Source: Oscillospiraceae bacterium (GTDB lineage Bacteria > Bacillota > Clostridia > Oscillospirales > Oscillospiraceae). Taken from it: 64,000 nucleotides of DNA. A model generated the notes under the pieces. It did no database searches. It was given only the letters and a program-made list of their open reading frames with translations, and was not told where the DNA came from. The stretch is from NCBI GenBank assembly GCA_910574635.1, contig CAJTCG010000003.1:124001-188000 (forward strand), read 5' to 3'. Positions within the stretch are counted from its first letter, which is position 1; the number at the start of each line of letters is the position of its first letter. This document shows positions 1-8,535 of this stretch, piece after piece. A program made the position numbers and the translations under genes.

Positions 1-334
1 GCAGGCGGCCCATCTCCTCCGCGATGCCGGCGCTGAGGCCGGAGGAGACGACGATGCCCTCCCGCCCCGAGAAGATGCGGGAGAGGCTGTCCGCCAGGCT
101 GGGAGTGTCCCGCAGCCGCTGGAGGAAGGTTTGAAAGTTGGAGTCGTAACGGATTCCCCCGTCCCCCTGGAGGTTGCTGTCCTGCTGTTCCGTCCGCCCG
201 TCGGCGCGGACGACCTTGCTGGGATCGGGGACGTTTTGAATTTGAGTATTGTCCGGGGAAACCGTGATATTCCGGTTAACCGTGGTCTTATCATAACCGG
301 GTACCGGGTTGGTGGCGCCGAGCAGTTCGGGCAT
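1..334 (-). CDS. Hypothetical protein, 5' part only (cut by window start)
   Basis: An open frame on the minus strand runs from an ATG at 332-334 off the left edge, giving about 111 residues. A GAGGTG ribosome binding site lies about 9 bases upstream of the start. The protein begins MPELLGATNPVPGYDKTT, is polar and low in hydrophobic residues for its first 60 positions, and then becomes more regular (FLQRLRDTPSLADSLSRIF). No signal peptide or membrane segment is visible. It diverges from cheA across a 95-bp gap, so a motility-related role is possible but only inferred. I do not recognise the family. Confidence 0.7.
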   Translation of the reverse strand, partial: MPELLGATNPVPGYDKTTVNRNITVSPDNTQIQNVPDPSKVVRADGRTEQQDSNLQGDGGIRYDSNFQTFLQRLRDTPSLADSLSRIFSGREGIVVSSGLSAGIAEEMGRL

Positions 335-429
335 TCAAGACACCTCACAGAAAAAACTTGCCGCTGCTACTTATTTTTTTAGCGCAACAGGTCGATAGTA
401 ATGAAAAAGGCTGATAAGGTGGTGTTTTC

Positions 430-2517
430 GTGAGCAACAATGATATCCTGGATATGTACATCTACGAAACCAATACGCTTCTGGAGCAGCTGGAGAGCAT
501 CGTTCTGGACGCGGAAAAGGAAAATACATTCTCTCAGGACAATGTCAACGAGATCTTCCGCATCATGCATACCATCAAGGGCTCCTCCGCCATGATGGAG
601 TTCGATACGCTGGCCCGGGTTTCTCACCGCATCGAGGACATGTTCTTCCTTATTCGGGAGGGCACCATGTCCGTGGTGAAAGATGAGGACCGTCCGGCGC
701 TTTTCGACGTGATGCTCCACTCTGTGGATTATTTCCGGGAGGAAATGGAGAAGGTGGAAGCAGAGCAGCCCCTTAATGAAGATGTCGACAGTTTCCTTGG
801 AAATATTAATAGTTTGATCGCCAAAATTAAGGGGGAAGAAATTCCAGCCGAGCCCGCCCCCAAGGAGGCCGCCGCTCCCGCCCCCGCTCAGGAGGCGGCT
901 TCCGCCGCGCCCGTTCCCGCCCAGACCACGGAGGGCAGCGCCGAATTCCCCTACGGCCTCCGGGTCTTTTTCGACGAGGGCTGCGGCATGGAGAACCTCC
1001 GGGCCTTCATGCTGGTCACTTCCGTGCAGGGCTTCTGCGCCGACGCGGATTTCGCGTACCAGCCCGCCGGGGTGGAGTCGGACGCCTCTTTGTCCGACAC
1101 GGTGATTGAACACGGCTTCCTCCTCCAGTTCCGCAGCGACGCGGACCGGGCCAGGGCCGTGACCATTGTGATGACCGCCGGGTCCGTCCACTCCTATGAG
1201 GAGGAGAACTTCGTTCCCGCGCCGCCCCCGCCGGTGGAGCCCGCCCCCGCCCAGGAGGCCGCTCCCGCCGCCCAGAAGCCCCCCGCCGCTCCCGCGGCCC
1301 AGGCGGCCGGAGGGGGCGCCCAGCAGCACCAGGGCCAGAAGGAGAGCCTCATCAGCGTGGGCCTGAGCAAGCTGGACCAGCTTTCCGCCATTGTGGGCGA
1401 GATCGTCATTACCGAGGCCATGGTCACCGGCTCGCCGGACCTGAAGGGCCTCCATCTGGACGCCTTCTCCAAGTCCGCCCGGCAGCTGCGCAAGCTTACC
1501 GACGAGCTTCAGGACGTGTCCATGTCCCTGCGGATGATCCCGGTGTCCAACACCTTCCAGAAAATGAACCGCATCGTCCGGGATATGTGCAAGAAGCTGA
1601 ACAAACAGGTGAAGCTCACCCTGGTGGGCGAGGACACCGAGGTGGACAAGACCATCGTGGACTCCATCGGCGATCCCATCATGCACATGGTCCGCAACTC
1701 CATGGACCACGGCATTGAGGAAAACGTCCAGGACCGCATCGACGCGGGAAAGGACCCCGTGGGCGAGATTCTGCTCTCCGCCCAGGATACGGGCAGCGAG
1801 GTTATCATCCAGATCTCCGACGACGGCGCCGGAGTCAACGACGAGGCCGTCCTGGCCAAGGCCATCCGCAACGGCATCGCCTCCCCGGATGTGGAATACT
1901 CTCATAAAGAGATCCTGAACTTCCTCATGGCTCCCGGCTTTTCCACCAACGCCCAGGTGACGGAGTTCTCCGGCCGGGGCGTGGGCATGGACGTGGTGAA
2001 AAGCGGCGTGGAGAGCCTGGGCGGCTCCGTCTCCATCACCAGCGAGCAGGGCAAGGGCATGACCACCATCATGCGCATCCCCCTGACCATGGCCATCATG
2101 GACGGCATGGAGGTCTCCGTGGGAGACTCCATCTTCACCATCCCCATCAACAATATCCGCTCCAGCATCAAAACCACGGAGGAGGCCATCCTCCACGACT
2201 CCGTCAACGGAGAGATGGTGAAAATGCTGGACGGCTACTACCCCGTCATCCGGGCCCGGGACTTCTACAACCTCCCCGGCGGCGCGGAGAAGATCGACGA
2301 CGGCGTCCTGATGTGGCTGGAGTCCGGCGACTGCTCCTACTGCCTGTTTGTCGACGAGCTCCTGGGCGAACAGCAGATCGTCGTCAAGCCCCTCCCGGCC
2401 TATGTGAACAACTTTGATATCAAAAACTACGGAATCACCGGATGCAGCATCCTGGGAGACGGCAACATCAGCATCATCCTTGACGCGGGCGACCTGTACA
2501 AGGCCACCCGGGGTTAA
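430..2517 (+). CDS. cheA: Chemotaxis histidine kinase CheA
   Basis: CheA autophosphorylates on histidine in response to chemoreceptors and passes phosphate to CheY and CheB. The 695-residue protein starts at a GTG after an AAGGTGGTG stretch. Visible domains are the Hpt P1 domain (residues 1-105, phospho-acceptor His47 in HTIKGSS), an Ala/Pro-rich linker, a P2-like module (about 170-265) and a second Ala/Pro linker. These are followed by P3 dimerisation from about 305, the P4 ATPase (N box HMVRNSMDHG near 418, DDGAG, GRGVGMD) and a CheW-like P5 from about 553. It heads a cheA-cheW-cheR-cheB run with short gaps, probably one operon. Length and motifs are normal for the family. Confidence 0.97.
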   Translation: MSNNDILDMYIYETNTLLEQLESIVLDAEKENTFSQDNVNEIFRIMHTIKGSSAMMEFDTLARVSHRIEDMFFLIREGTMSVVKDEDRPALFDVMLHSVDYFREEMEKVEAEQPLNEDVDSFLGNINSLIAKIKGEEIPAEPAPKEAAAPAPAQEAASAAPVPAQTTEGSAEFPYGLRVFFDEGCGMENLRAFMLVTSVQGFCADADFAYQPAGVESDASLSDTVIEHGFLLQFRSDADRARAVTIVMTAGSVHSYEEENFVPAPPPPVEPAPAQEAAPAAQKPPAAPAAQAAGGGAQQHQGQKESLISVGLSKLDQLSAIVGEIVITEAMVTGSPDLKGLHLDAFSKSARQLRKLTDELQDVSMSLRMIPVSNTFQKMNRIVRDMCKKLNKQVKLTLVGEDTEVDKTIVDSIGDPIMHMVRNSMDHGIEENVQDRIDAGKDPVGEILLSAQDTGSEVIIQISDDGAGVNDEAVLAKAIRNGIASPDVEYSHKEILNFLMAPGFSTNAQVTEFSGRGVGMDVVKSGVESLGGSVSITSEQGKGMTTIMRIPLTMAIMDGMEVSVGDSIFTIPINNIRSSIKTTEEAILHDSVNGEMVKMLDGYYPVIRARDFYNLPGGAEKIDDGVLMWLESGDCSYCLFVDELLGEQQIVVKPLPAYVNNFDIKNYGITGCSILGDGNISIILDAGDLYKATRG

Positions 2518-2538
2518 GCGCCGAAGGAGGGAAACGCA

Positions 2539-3033
2539 ATGAGTAAAGAAAACGTCCTGTTCCAGGTCGAGGAAGACGACATCGAGACCACGGCTCCCGA
2601 GGACGAGGGCGCGGGCAGCCGGAAGCACCTCATTTTCACAGTGGATGACCTGAAAATCGGCATTGACGCCAATCAGGTAGTGGAAATTATGAACGTCTAC
2701 ACCGCCACCTACCTCCCCATGATGCCGGACTACATCCAGGGCATCTTCAACATGCGGGGCCAGATCATCCCCATCATGGACATCCGCCTCCGCCTGGGGA
2801 AGCCCCTCGCGGAGGAGGGCATCCTGATCGTGATTGACTACAACAACAACCAGCTGGGCATTCAGGTGGACTCCGTGGATTTGATGCTGGACATTCCCCT
2901 GGAGAGCATCGTCCCCATCCCCTCCCAGAGCGCCCAGAAGCTGGTCTCCGGCATGTGCACCCTGCCCGACGGCTCCGGCACCATGCTGGTGCTGGACTGC
3001 GAGCAGCTGATCGCCCACGGCTACGGCGACTAA
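2539..3033 (+). CDS. cheW: Chemotaxis coupling protein CheW
   Basis: CheW bridges chemoreceptors and CheA in the membrane-associated signalling array. The 164-residue protein is a single CheW-like domain starting near residue 30, after an acidic N-terminal stretch. Features such as LIFTVDDLKIGIDANQVVEI and NMRGQIIPIMDIR are typical of the family. The start is an ATG with a GGAGGG site, 21 bases after the cheA stop, so co-transcription with cheA is likely. Nothing is missing compared with ordinary CheW proteins. Confidence 0.96.
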   Translation: MSKENVLFQVEEDDIETTAPEDEGAGSRKHLIFTVDDLKIGIDANQVVEIMNVYTATYLPMMPDYIQGIFNMRGQIIPIMDIRLRLGKPLAEEGILIVIDYNNNQLGIQVDSVDLMLDIPLESIVPIPSQSAQKLVSGMCTLPDGSGTMLVLDCEQLIAHGYGD

Positions 3034-3062
3034 TTTTCCTGACAAAGCGGTGAATAAGAACT

Positions 3063-3905
3063 ATGGATACGGCAAAAAAGAGTGAGGGAATGGGCGGCTT
3101 CGGCCCTATGACGATCTCGGACGCGGACTTCAAGCGGATGGTGAACTTCATCCAGTCCAGCTACGGCATCGACCTGAGCCAGAAGAAGCAGCTGATCACC
3201 AGCCGCCTCTCCCCGGCCCTGAAAAAGCTGGGCTACGGGACCTTCTCCGACTTCGTCAACCACCTTCTGGACAAGAAGGAGAACGACGAGGTCACCCTGG
3301 TCCTGAACAAACTGACCACCAATTACACCTTCTTCATGCGGGAGAAGGAGCACCTGGATTATTTCTGCAACAATATCATCCCGGAGATTGTCCGCCGCCA
3401 CGAGCGGGACAAAACCCTGGCCATCTGGAGCGCGGGCTGCTCCAGCGGGGAGGAACCCTATAACATCACCATGTTCCTCTACGACTACCTGGGCTCCCGG
3501 GCCAAGGACTGGGACACCCGCATCCTGGCCACGGATATCTCCGCCCAGGCTCTGGCCAGCGCCCGGCGGGGGACCTACAACCTGCCGGACACCATCCCGG
3601 CGGACTGGAAGCGGAAGTACTTCACGCCGGGCCGGGACGGCACCCACACCGTCACCCCCGCCGTGAAGGACAACGTGATTTTCCAGACCTTCAACCTGAT
3701 GGACCCCATCAAATTCCGCCGGAAGTTCGACGTGATCTTCTGCCGGAACGTGATGATCTACTTTGACCAGCCCACGAAGGACGCACTGGTCCGCCGTTTC
3801 TACGACGCCACCGTCCCCAGCGGCTATCTGCTGATCAGCGCTTCGGAGAACCTGAGCCAGAACGCGCCCTATCGCCGTTTGGCTACGGCGACCTTCCAAA
3901 AATAA
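3063..3905 (+). CDS. cheR: Chemoreceptor glutamate methyltransferase CheR
   Basis: CheR uses S-adenosylmethionine to methylate glutamates on chemoreceptors, which drives adaptation. The 280-residue protein has the N-terminal helical CheR domain (about 15-75) followed by the methyltransferase domain. SAM-binding motif IWSAGCSSGEEPY and the downstream FDVIFCRNVMIYF stretch are both present. No receptor-tethering pentapeptide binding insert was recognised. It sits 29 bases after cheW and 21 bases before cheB, completing an adaptation pair. The ribosome binding site is weak (GCGGTGAATAAG), so an alternative start cannot be excluded. Confidence 0.95.
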   Translation: MDTAKKSEGMGGFGPMTISDADFKRMVNFIQSSYGIDLSQKKQLITSRLSPALKKLGYGTFSDFVNHLLDKKENDEVTLVLNKLTTNYTFFMREKEHLDYFCNNIIPEIVRRHERDKTLAIWSAGCSSGEEPYNITMFLYDYLGSRAKDWDTRILATDISAQALASARRGTYNLPDTIPADWKRKYFTPGRDGTHTVTPAVKDNVIFQTFNLMDPIKFRRKFDVIFCRNVMIYFDQPTKDALVRRFYDATVPSGYLLISASENLSQNAPYRRLATATFQK

Positions 3906-3926
3906 CAAGGAGGTGGTTCCCTCACA

Positions 3927-4967
3927 ATGGAACTGGGGAAAAAGATCCGCGTGCTGGTGGTGGATGATTCCGCCCTGGCCCGAAACCTCATCATCCAGGG
4001 CCTCTCGGCGCATCCCAGAATGGAAATTGTCGGATACGCCATCAACACCCTGGACGCGAAACAGAAGATACCCCGCCTGAAGCCGGACGTCGTGACCATG
4101 GATGTGGAAATGCCCGGACAGAGCGGCATCGACTTTTTGAAGGAATACCTGCCCGCGAACCCGGTGCCGGTGATCCTCTGCTCCTCCCTGAACCTGAAGG
4201 TTTTCGACGCGCTGAACGCCGGCGCGGTGGACTTTGTCCGCAAGCCGGACGTGCAGGAGAGCAAGGAGGTCTTCATCAGCAACCTGACCCAGAAGGTTCT
4301 GGTGGCCTCCATGGCCCGGCCCCGCTCCGCCCCGCTGCGCAGCCCCTCCATAGCGGTGGCCACGCCGAATCTGGGAGGCGGTCCGGCCCTGGACCGGGTG
4401 CTGGTGGGCCTGGGCGCCTCCACGGGAGGCACGGAGGCCACTTTGGAGGTCATGCGCCGCCTGCCGGCGGACATTCCGCCCATGGTCATCGTCCAGCACA
4501 TGCCCAAGGGCTTCACCCAGATGTACGCCGACCGGCTGAACCGCATCTGCAAGATGGAGGTCCGGGAGGCTAAGAACGGCGACGAGCTGCACCGCGGGCT
4601 GGCCCTGGTGGCCCCGGCGGACCTCCAGTGCCGGGTGGTGCGCATCGGGGAAAAATACACCGTCTCCTGCACGCCGGGGGAAAAGGTCAGCGGACACCGC
4701 CCGTCGGTGGACGCCATGTTCCACTCCATGGCGGAGGTGGTCCGGTGCAAGATGGTGGGCATCATTATGACCGGCATGGGCCAGGACGGCGCCGCCGGGC
4801 TGCTGGAAATGCGGAAAAAGGGCGCTTACACCATCGGACAGGATAAGGAGTCCAGCGTGGTGTACGGCATGCCCATGGTGGCCAACGACATCGGGGCGGT
4901 CTGCATTCAAGCGTCCTGCGACAACGTGGCCAACGTGCTGCTCCGGCATTTGAAGACGCTGCACTGA
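3927..4967 (+). CDS. cheB: Chemotaxis response regulator / methylesterase CheB
   Basis: CheB removes methyl groups from, and deamidates, chemoreceptors when phosphorylated by CheA, opposing CheR. The 346-residue protein has a receiver domain (about 7-125, phospho-acceptor Asp59 in MDVEMPG, conserved Asp pair VVDDS) and a C-terminal methylesterase domain from about 157. The catalytic triad is visible: Ser165 in GASTGGTE, His191 in QHMPKGF and Asp287 in GMGQDGAAG. An AAGGAGGTGG ribosome binding site precedes the ATG. It is followed by a strong terminator, so it closes the che operon. Confidence 0.97.
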   Translation: MELGKKIRVLVVDDSALARNLIIQGLSAHPRMEIVGYAINTLDAKQKIPRLKPDVVTMDVEMPGQSGIDFLKEYLPANPVPVILCSSLNLKVFDALNAGAVDFVRKPDVQESKEVFISNLTQKVLVASMARPRSAPLRSPSIAVATPNLGGGPALDRVLVGLGASTGGTEATLEVMRRLPADIPPMVIVQHMPKGFTQMYADRLNRICKMEVREAKNGDELHRGLALVAPADLQCRVVRIGEKYTVSCTPGEKVSGHRPSVDAMFHSMAEVVRCKMVGIIMTGMGQDGAAGLLEMRKKGAYTIGQDKESSVVYGMPMVANDIGAVCIQASCDNVANVLLRHLKTLH

Positions 4968-4985
4968 AATCCCTAACGTCCTGCG

Positions 4986-5025
4986 CGGCCCCCGTCTCCG
5001 GGAAGGAGGCGGGGGCCGTTTTTTT
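4986..5025 (+). terminator. Intrinsic terminator after cheB
   Basis: A 14-bp GC-rich hairpin (arms 4986-4999 and 5005-5018, one G-T pair) is followed by seven T residues. It ends the che operon and separates it from the flagellar genes that start at their own promoter. Confidence 0.92.
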
Positions 5026-5089
5026 GCCGGAACCCGTGCCCTGGCCTCCCCATTTCCCCGGGAATCAAGAAAATTCTCCCTCCCGTTCT

Positions 5090-5115
5090 TAACTTTCCTG
5101 GCGTTTAGCCGATAT
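5090..5115 (+). promoter_or_regulatory. Sigma-28 (SigD/FliA) type promoter for flgM
   Basis: The -10 element GCCGATAT at 5108-5115 matches the sigma-28 consensus GCCGATAA at 7 of 8 positions. A TTAAC -35-like stretch at 5089-5093 gives a spacing of 14-15 bases. It lies just after the cheB terminator and about 60 bases before flgM, the usual place for a late flagellar promoter. Confidence 0.75.
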
Positions 5116-5171
5116 GAATAATGAAGTGATAAGAAGTGGAATGCTGCCAAGAGCAAAGGATGTGAGTGATT

Positions 5172-5477
5172 ATGCTGACTTCTACCGGTTCCGGCCCCAT
5201 CTCTTCCATTGGCCGGACGAAAACCTATTACCCCGCCCAAAAGCGGGAAGCAGCCGCCCAGCCCGTCTCCGGGCACAACTACGATTCCGCCAGTTTCTCC
5301 GCCCCCGCGGGCCGGAGAAGCTTTCAGATGGAGATGGTGAGCCGCCTCTCCCGGGAGGTGCGGACCGCCAACACCACCGGCGATATCCAAGAGCTTCGCC
5401 GTGAGGTGTCCGCCGGGGAGTACCGGCCGGACCCCATGGCCATCGCGGGGCGGATGCTGCTCATGGTGGAGGAATGA
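5172..5477 (+). CDS. flgM: Anti-sigma-28 factor FlgM
   Basis: FlgM holds sigma-28 inactive until the hook-basal body is finished, delaying late flagellar transcription. The 101-residue protein has an unstructured N-terminal half and the family C-terminal region (about 55-100) with VSRLSREVRTANTTGD and the GEYRPDPMAIAGRML pattern. ATG 5172 is preferred because AAAGGA lies 11 bases upstream; a GTG at 5166 is possible and would add two residues. It is followed three bases later by flgN, as in B. subtilis. Its own sigma-28 promoter implies autoregulation. Confidence 0.88.
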   Translation: MLTSTGSGPISSIGRTKTYYPAQKREAAAQPVSGHNYDSASFSAPAGRRSFQMEMVSRLSREVRTANTTGDIQELRREVSAGEYRPDPMAIAGRMLLMVEE

Positions 5478-5480
5478 GCC

Positions 5481-5969
5481 ATGGATGAGCTGTACCGTTC
5501 CTACCTGAGCTTCCTGCGCTCCATGAGCCGGGGGCTGGAGAGCCTGACCGGCCTGAATGAGAAAAAACTGACCGCCGCCCAGCAGGAGGACCTGATGGGC
5601 CTGAACGATCTTTTGAACCAGGAACAGGCTCAAGCCCTGAACTTCCGGGGCCTGGAGCTGACCCGGGATAAGCTGCTGCCCCAGCTGGGGCTGGAGGGGG
5701 TGCCCCTGGAACAGGTCCCCCGTCATTTTCCCCCCGCCATGCAGGAAGAAGCCCGGCAGGCGGTGAGCGAGCTACAGCTCCGCTACGCGGCTTACCGCCA
5801 GGCGTCCGGCAAGACCCGGAGGCTGCTGGAGCAGAACCTCCACCAGGTGGAGAGCGTCATTGTGCAGATGGGCGGCCCTCCCTCCGGCGGGCCGGGGGGA
5901 CCCGGCTACGGCAAGGAGCAGGAAAGCAGCGCCCCGCCTCCGTCCATGAAAACGGATTTCCGAGCCTGA
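5481..5969 (+). CDS. flgN: FlgN-family flagellar export chaperone
   Basis: FlgN chaperones the hook-filament junction proteins FlgK and FlgL to the export apparatus. The 162-residue protein is mainly helical (about 1-130), with Leu-rich stretches such as LYRSYLSFLRSMSRGLESL and a Gln-rich middle. It ends in a disordered Gly/Pro tail (GGPPSGGPGGPGYG). Sequence is weakly conserved in this family, so the call leans on length, helical pattern and position between flgM and flgK. Confidence 0.82.
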   Translation: MDELYRSYLSFLRSMSRGLESLTGLNEKKLTAAQQEDLMGLNDLLNQEQAQALNFRGLELTRDKLLPQLGLEGVPLEQVPRHFPPAMQEEARQAVSELQLRYAAYRQASGKTRRLLEQNLHQVESVIVQMGGPPSGGPGGPGYGKEQESSAPPPSMKTDFRA

Positions 5970-6000
5970 CAAGTAAAGACAAAATAAGGAGTATATCGAT

Positions 6001-8517
6001 ATGAGCATTGGTACCTTTGGCTCCTTCACGCAGGCCCGGCTGGCGATTTATGCCGCCCAGACCGGTATTACCGTGACAGGAAACAATATTTCCAACATCA
6101 ACACCCCGGGCTACACCCGCCAGCGCCTGGATCAGGTAAGCCTCTACGTCAACGGGGCGGACCGCTATTACGCCGAGGGCGATATCCGCACCGGCCAGGG
6201 CGCGCTGGTCAAGAGCCTCTCCCAGATCCGCAGCCCCTACCTGGACATCCGCTACCGGACGCTGAACGCCCAGATGGGCTACGCGGACGGCAAGCTGGAG
6301 ATCCTGGACGAGATCAAGCGGATTCTGGACGAGGTGGGCGAAGGCGACGCCAGCAAGGGCGAGGGCGGCTTCGGCATCCTGGGCCTGGAGATCAGCAAGC
6401 TGGTGGAGGCGTTTGAAAACCTGGAAGAGCAGACCGGGCACCAGGAGTACGACAACACCGTCCGTATGACGGCCCAGAACCTGGTCACCCTGTTGAATAA
6501 ATACGCCAACAAGCTGGAAGAGGTCCAGGAAAGCACAATCACCAAGCTGAACCAGGACATTGACAAAATCAACGGCTGCCTGACCACCATCCGCTCCTTG
6601 AACGAGGAGATTCGCAAGAGCGAAATCCACGGTGACCCGGCCCTGGAGCTCCGGGACGAGCGGAACCTCCAGATCGACCAGCTCTCCGAGCTGATTGACA
6701 TCGACGTGACCTACAGCGAGGAAGAGATCACCGCCGGGCTGACGGTGGAAAAGCTGACCATCCGCCTGGGCAATGCCAACCCCGACGGCTCGGTCAGATC
6801 GGACGAGGCGCTGCTGGTGGACGGCGTTTTTGCGGCCCAGATGAAAATCGATCAGGTGCCGGTAAAGCGGGAGTTTGACCCCAATGACACCACAACGTGG
6901 CCTTACGCGGACGCGAACGGAGACCCGGTCGCCACAAAAGACGAGGCCGCTTTGGTCAAAGTGAAAAATCCGGACTGGGACCAGGCGGATCCGAATACGG
7001 AGTTCCTGGGCCCGGACGGAAAGCCCACGGACGAGGCCCACGCCGCCGAGGAGCCGAGGGCCAACGATGATTATCAGCCCTACCTGACCGAGGACGGAAA
7101 ACCCACGAACGACATCTTAAAGGCAAAAAAGGTGGTAGACCCCAACTACAATATGTCCATCACCAAGCTGAAAAATAGTATCAACGAAGTCTACGTAGCC
7201 ATCAACAGAGGAACCGTCAAAGGGGTTTCGGGAACCGATATCGTAGACGATGGCGCCGGGAACCAGGTAGCCATCGAGGATCTGTTTAAGGGCGACCGGA
7301 ACAGCTTCACGGTGGAGACCCCGGACCTTCCCACTGTGGGAGACAAAACCCTGATGATCTACAAGCGGGTCCTGCTGGCCAACGGCAACTACGCCTACAC
7401 CCAGCAGATGGTCACCCAGGAGGTTTCCAAAAAGGTCAGCCTGGACGACAACGACCTTGGCGGCAAGCTTCAGGCATGGCGGGAAATGCTCACGGAAAAG
7501 GGCGAGTTCACGGACCGGGACGTGATTACAAACGTGGACGAAAACGCCGGCGGAAAGCGGGGCATCCCCTATTACCAGCGGACCCTGGACCTGCTGGCCA
7601 ACCAGTTCGCAAAGGTCATGAACGAGGCCAACCAGGGCTTCCTCCAGGACCCGGAAGGGAACTTTATTACCACGGGAAAAAGCGACACGGGCAAAGAAAT
7701 CGGCGTTCCGGTGACCATCCAGGTCAACGGCAAGGATGAAAAAGTCAACAGCGACTGGTCCAAAATAAACGCGGATGTTCAAGACGCGATCCTAAGAGAG
7801 GTGGGATTAGCCGACAAGGCGGCGATGGAAGCCGCGGGGCTCACCGGCAAGAACGTTCTGGACGCCTTTATGAAGGGACAGAAATACGACGGCGGCGAGG
7901 GGAAATTTATCCCCGAAAATAAAGAGGATATCTTGGCCGAAGACGGCACGGTCCTGGAAGCCGGCTGGGGTAAAACCGCCAAGGGCTTCTTTGTTGGCGG
8001 CGTGCTGTTCAGCAACAACCCCGGAAACGACGATCCCACAGGCATCACCGCCTCCAATATCTCCATTTCCAACACCTGGGAAACGACCCATATGCTGGTG
8101 TGCGCCTACAAGTGCCCGCCGGGTGAAACGAAACCCGCCTCCGGCGCCAACGACAACGTGCTCCATTTCGAGTATTTGCTGTCGGAGCAGAAGTTCGACT
8201 TCATCCCCACGAGCCTGGACGGCTATGAGAACACCAGCGGAAAGCCCATGCTCAACGGTACGTTCTCCGAAATGTGGAACAATATCGGTACCACCCGGGG
8301 CAAGGACGAAAGCCACATGGAGGTTCAGCTCCAGTCCCACTATAAAAATCTCCTGTCTGTGGATACGGAGCGGGATGCCGTGTCTTCCGTGGACTTCAAC
8401 GACGAGGCCATGAACCTGATGATGTATTCAAAATCCTACAACGCCGCCTGCCGCCTCATGACCACCATCGACAGTGTGCTGGATAAGCTGATTAACGGCA
8501 CCGGCATGACAACCTGA
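6001..8517 (+). CDS. flgK: Flagellar hook-associated protein 1 FlgK, with enlarged surface domain
   Basis: FlgK is the first hook-filament junction protein, exported through the flagellar channel. The 838-residue protein has the conserved N-terminal helix region (FTQARLAIYAAQTGITVTGN, NISNINTPGYTRQ) and the C-terminal pairing helix (MNLMMYSKSYNAACRLMTTI). TAAGGAG precedes the ATG. FlgK proteins are usually about 450-650 residues; the excess lies in the variable middle. One part (residues 289-384) is Asp/Asn/Pro-rich and repetitive and resembles a stretch in FlgL. It is followed 18 bases later by flgL. Confidence 0.95.
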   Translation: MSIGTFGSFTQARLAIYAAQTGITVTGNNISNINTPGYTRQRLDQVSLYVNGADRYYAEGDIRTGQGALVKSLSQIRSPYLDIRYRTLNAQMGYADGKLEILDEIKRILDEVGEGDASKGEGGFGILGLEISKLVEAFENLEEQTGHQEYDNTVRMTAQNLVTLLNKYANKLEEVQESTITKLNQDIDKINGCLTTIRSLNEEIRKSEIHGDPALELRDERNLQIDQLSELIDIDVTYSEEEITAGLTVEKLTIRLGNANPDGSVRSDEALLVDGVFAAQMKIDQVPVKREFDPNDTTTWPYADANGDPVATKDEAALVKVKNPDWDQADPNTEFLGPDGKPTDEAHAAEEPRANDDYQPYLTEDGKPTNDILKAKKVVDPNYNMSITKLKNSINEVYVAINRGTVKGVSGTDIVDDGAGNQVAIEDLFKGDRNSFTVETPDLPTVGDKTLMIYKRVLLANGNYAYTQQMVTQEVSKKVSLDDNDLGGKLQAWREMLTEKGEFTDRDVITNVDENAGGKRGIPYYQRTLDLLANQFAKVMNEANQGFLQDPEGNFITTGKSDTGKEIGVPVTIQVNGKDEKVNSDWSKINADVQDAILREVGLADKAAMEAAGLTGKNVLDAFMKGQKYDGGEGKFIPENKEDILAEDGTVLEAGWGKTAKGFFVGGVLFSNNPGNDDPTGITASNISISNTWETTHMLVCAYKCPPGETKPASGANDNVLHFEYLLSEQKFDFIPTSLDGYENTSGKPMLNGTFSEMWNNIGTTRGKDESHMEVQLQSHYKNLLSVDTERDAVSSVDFNDEAMNLMMYSKSYNAACRLMTTIDSVLDKLINGTGMTT
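6865..7152 (+). repeat. Degenerate repeat module in FlgK surface domain
   Basis: Residues 289-384 contain about three loosely repeated units of roughly 25-35 residues. Each has an N-P/D-x-Y/W start, then a Y/F-L-x-x-D-G-K-P-T core (FLGPDGKPT, YLTEDGKPT; PYADANGDPV is a weaker copy), then an Ala-rich stretch ending in a hydrophobic-Lys pair. The same pattern occurs in FlgL. The repeat is seen at protein level; DNA identity between units is low. Confidence 0.6.
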
Positions 8518-8535
8518 TAAGGAGGGAGAAGCCTT

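Noticed and set aside
370..400. Sigma-28-like element GTCGATAG upstream of cheA
   Set aside because: It matches 6 of 8 -10 positions, but there is no TAAA-like -35 at the required distance.
379..5726. Very long open frames antisense to cheA-cheW and to cheR-cheB-flgN (about 890 codons each), with similar ones throughout the window
   Set aside because: They are mirror frames of GC-rich genes. Their translations are Ala/Gly/His/Val-rich without domains, they cross several real genes and they lack ribosome sites.
5974..6002. TAAA ... ATCGATAT just before flgK as a second sigma-28 promoter
   Set aside because: The spacing is 17 and the -10 would overlap the start codon. A normal ribosome site occupies the interval and flgM-flgN-flgK are closely spaced.
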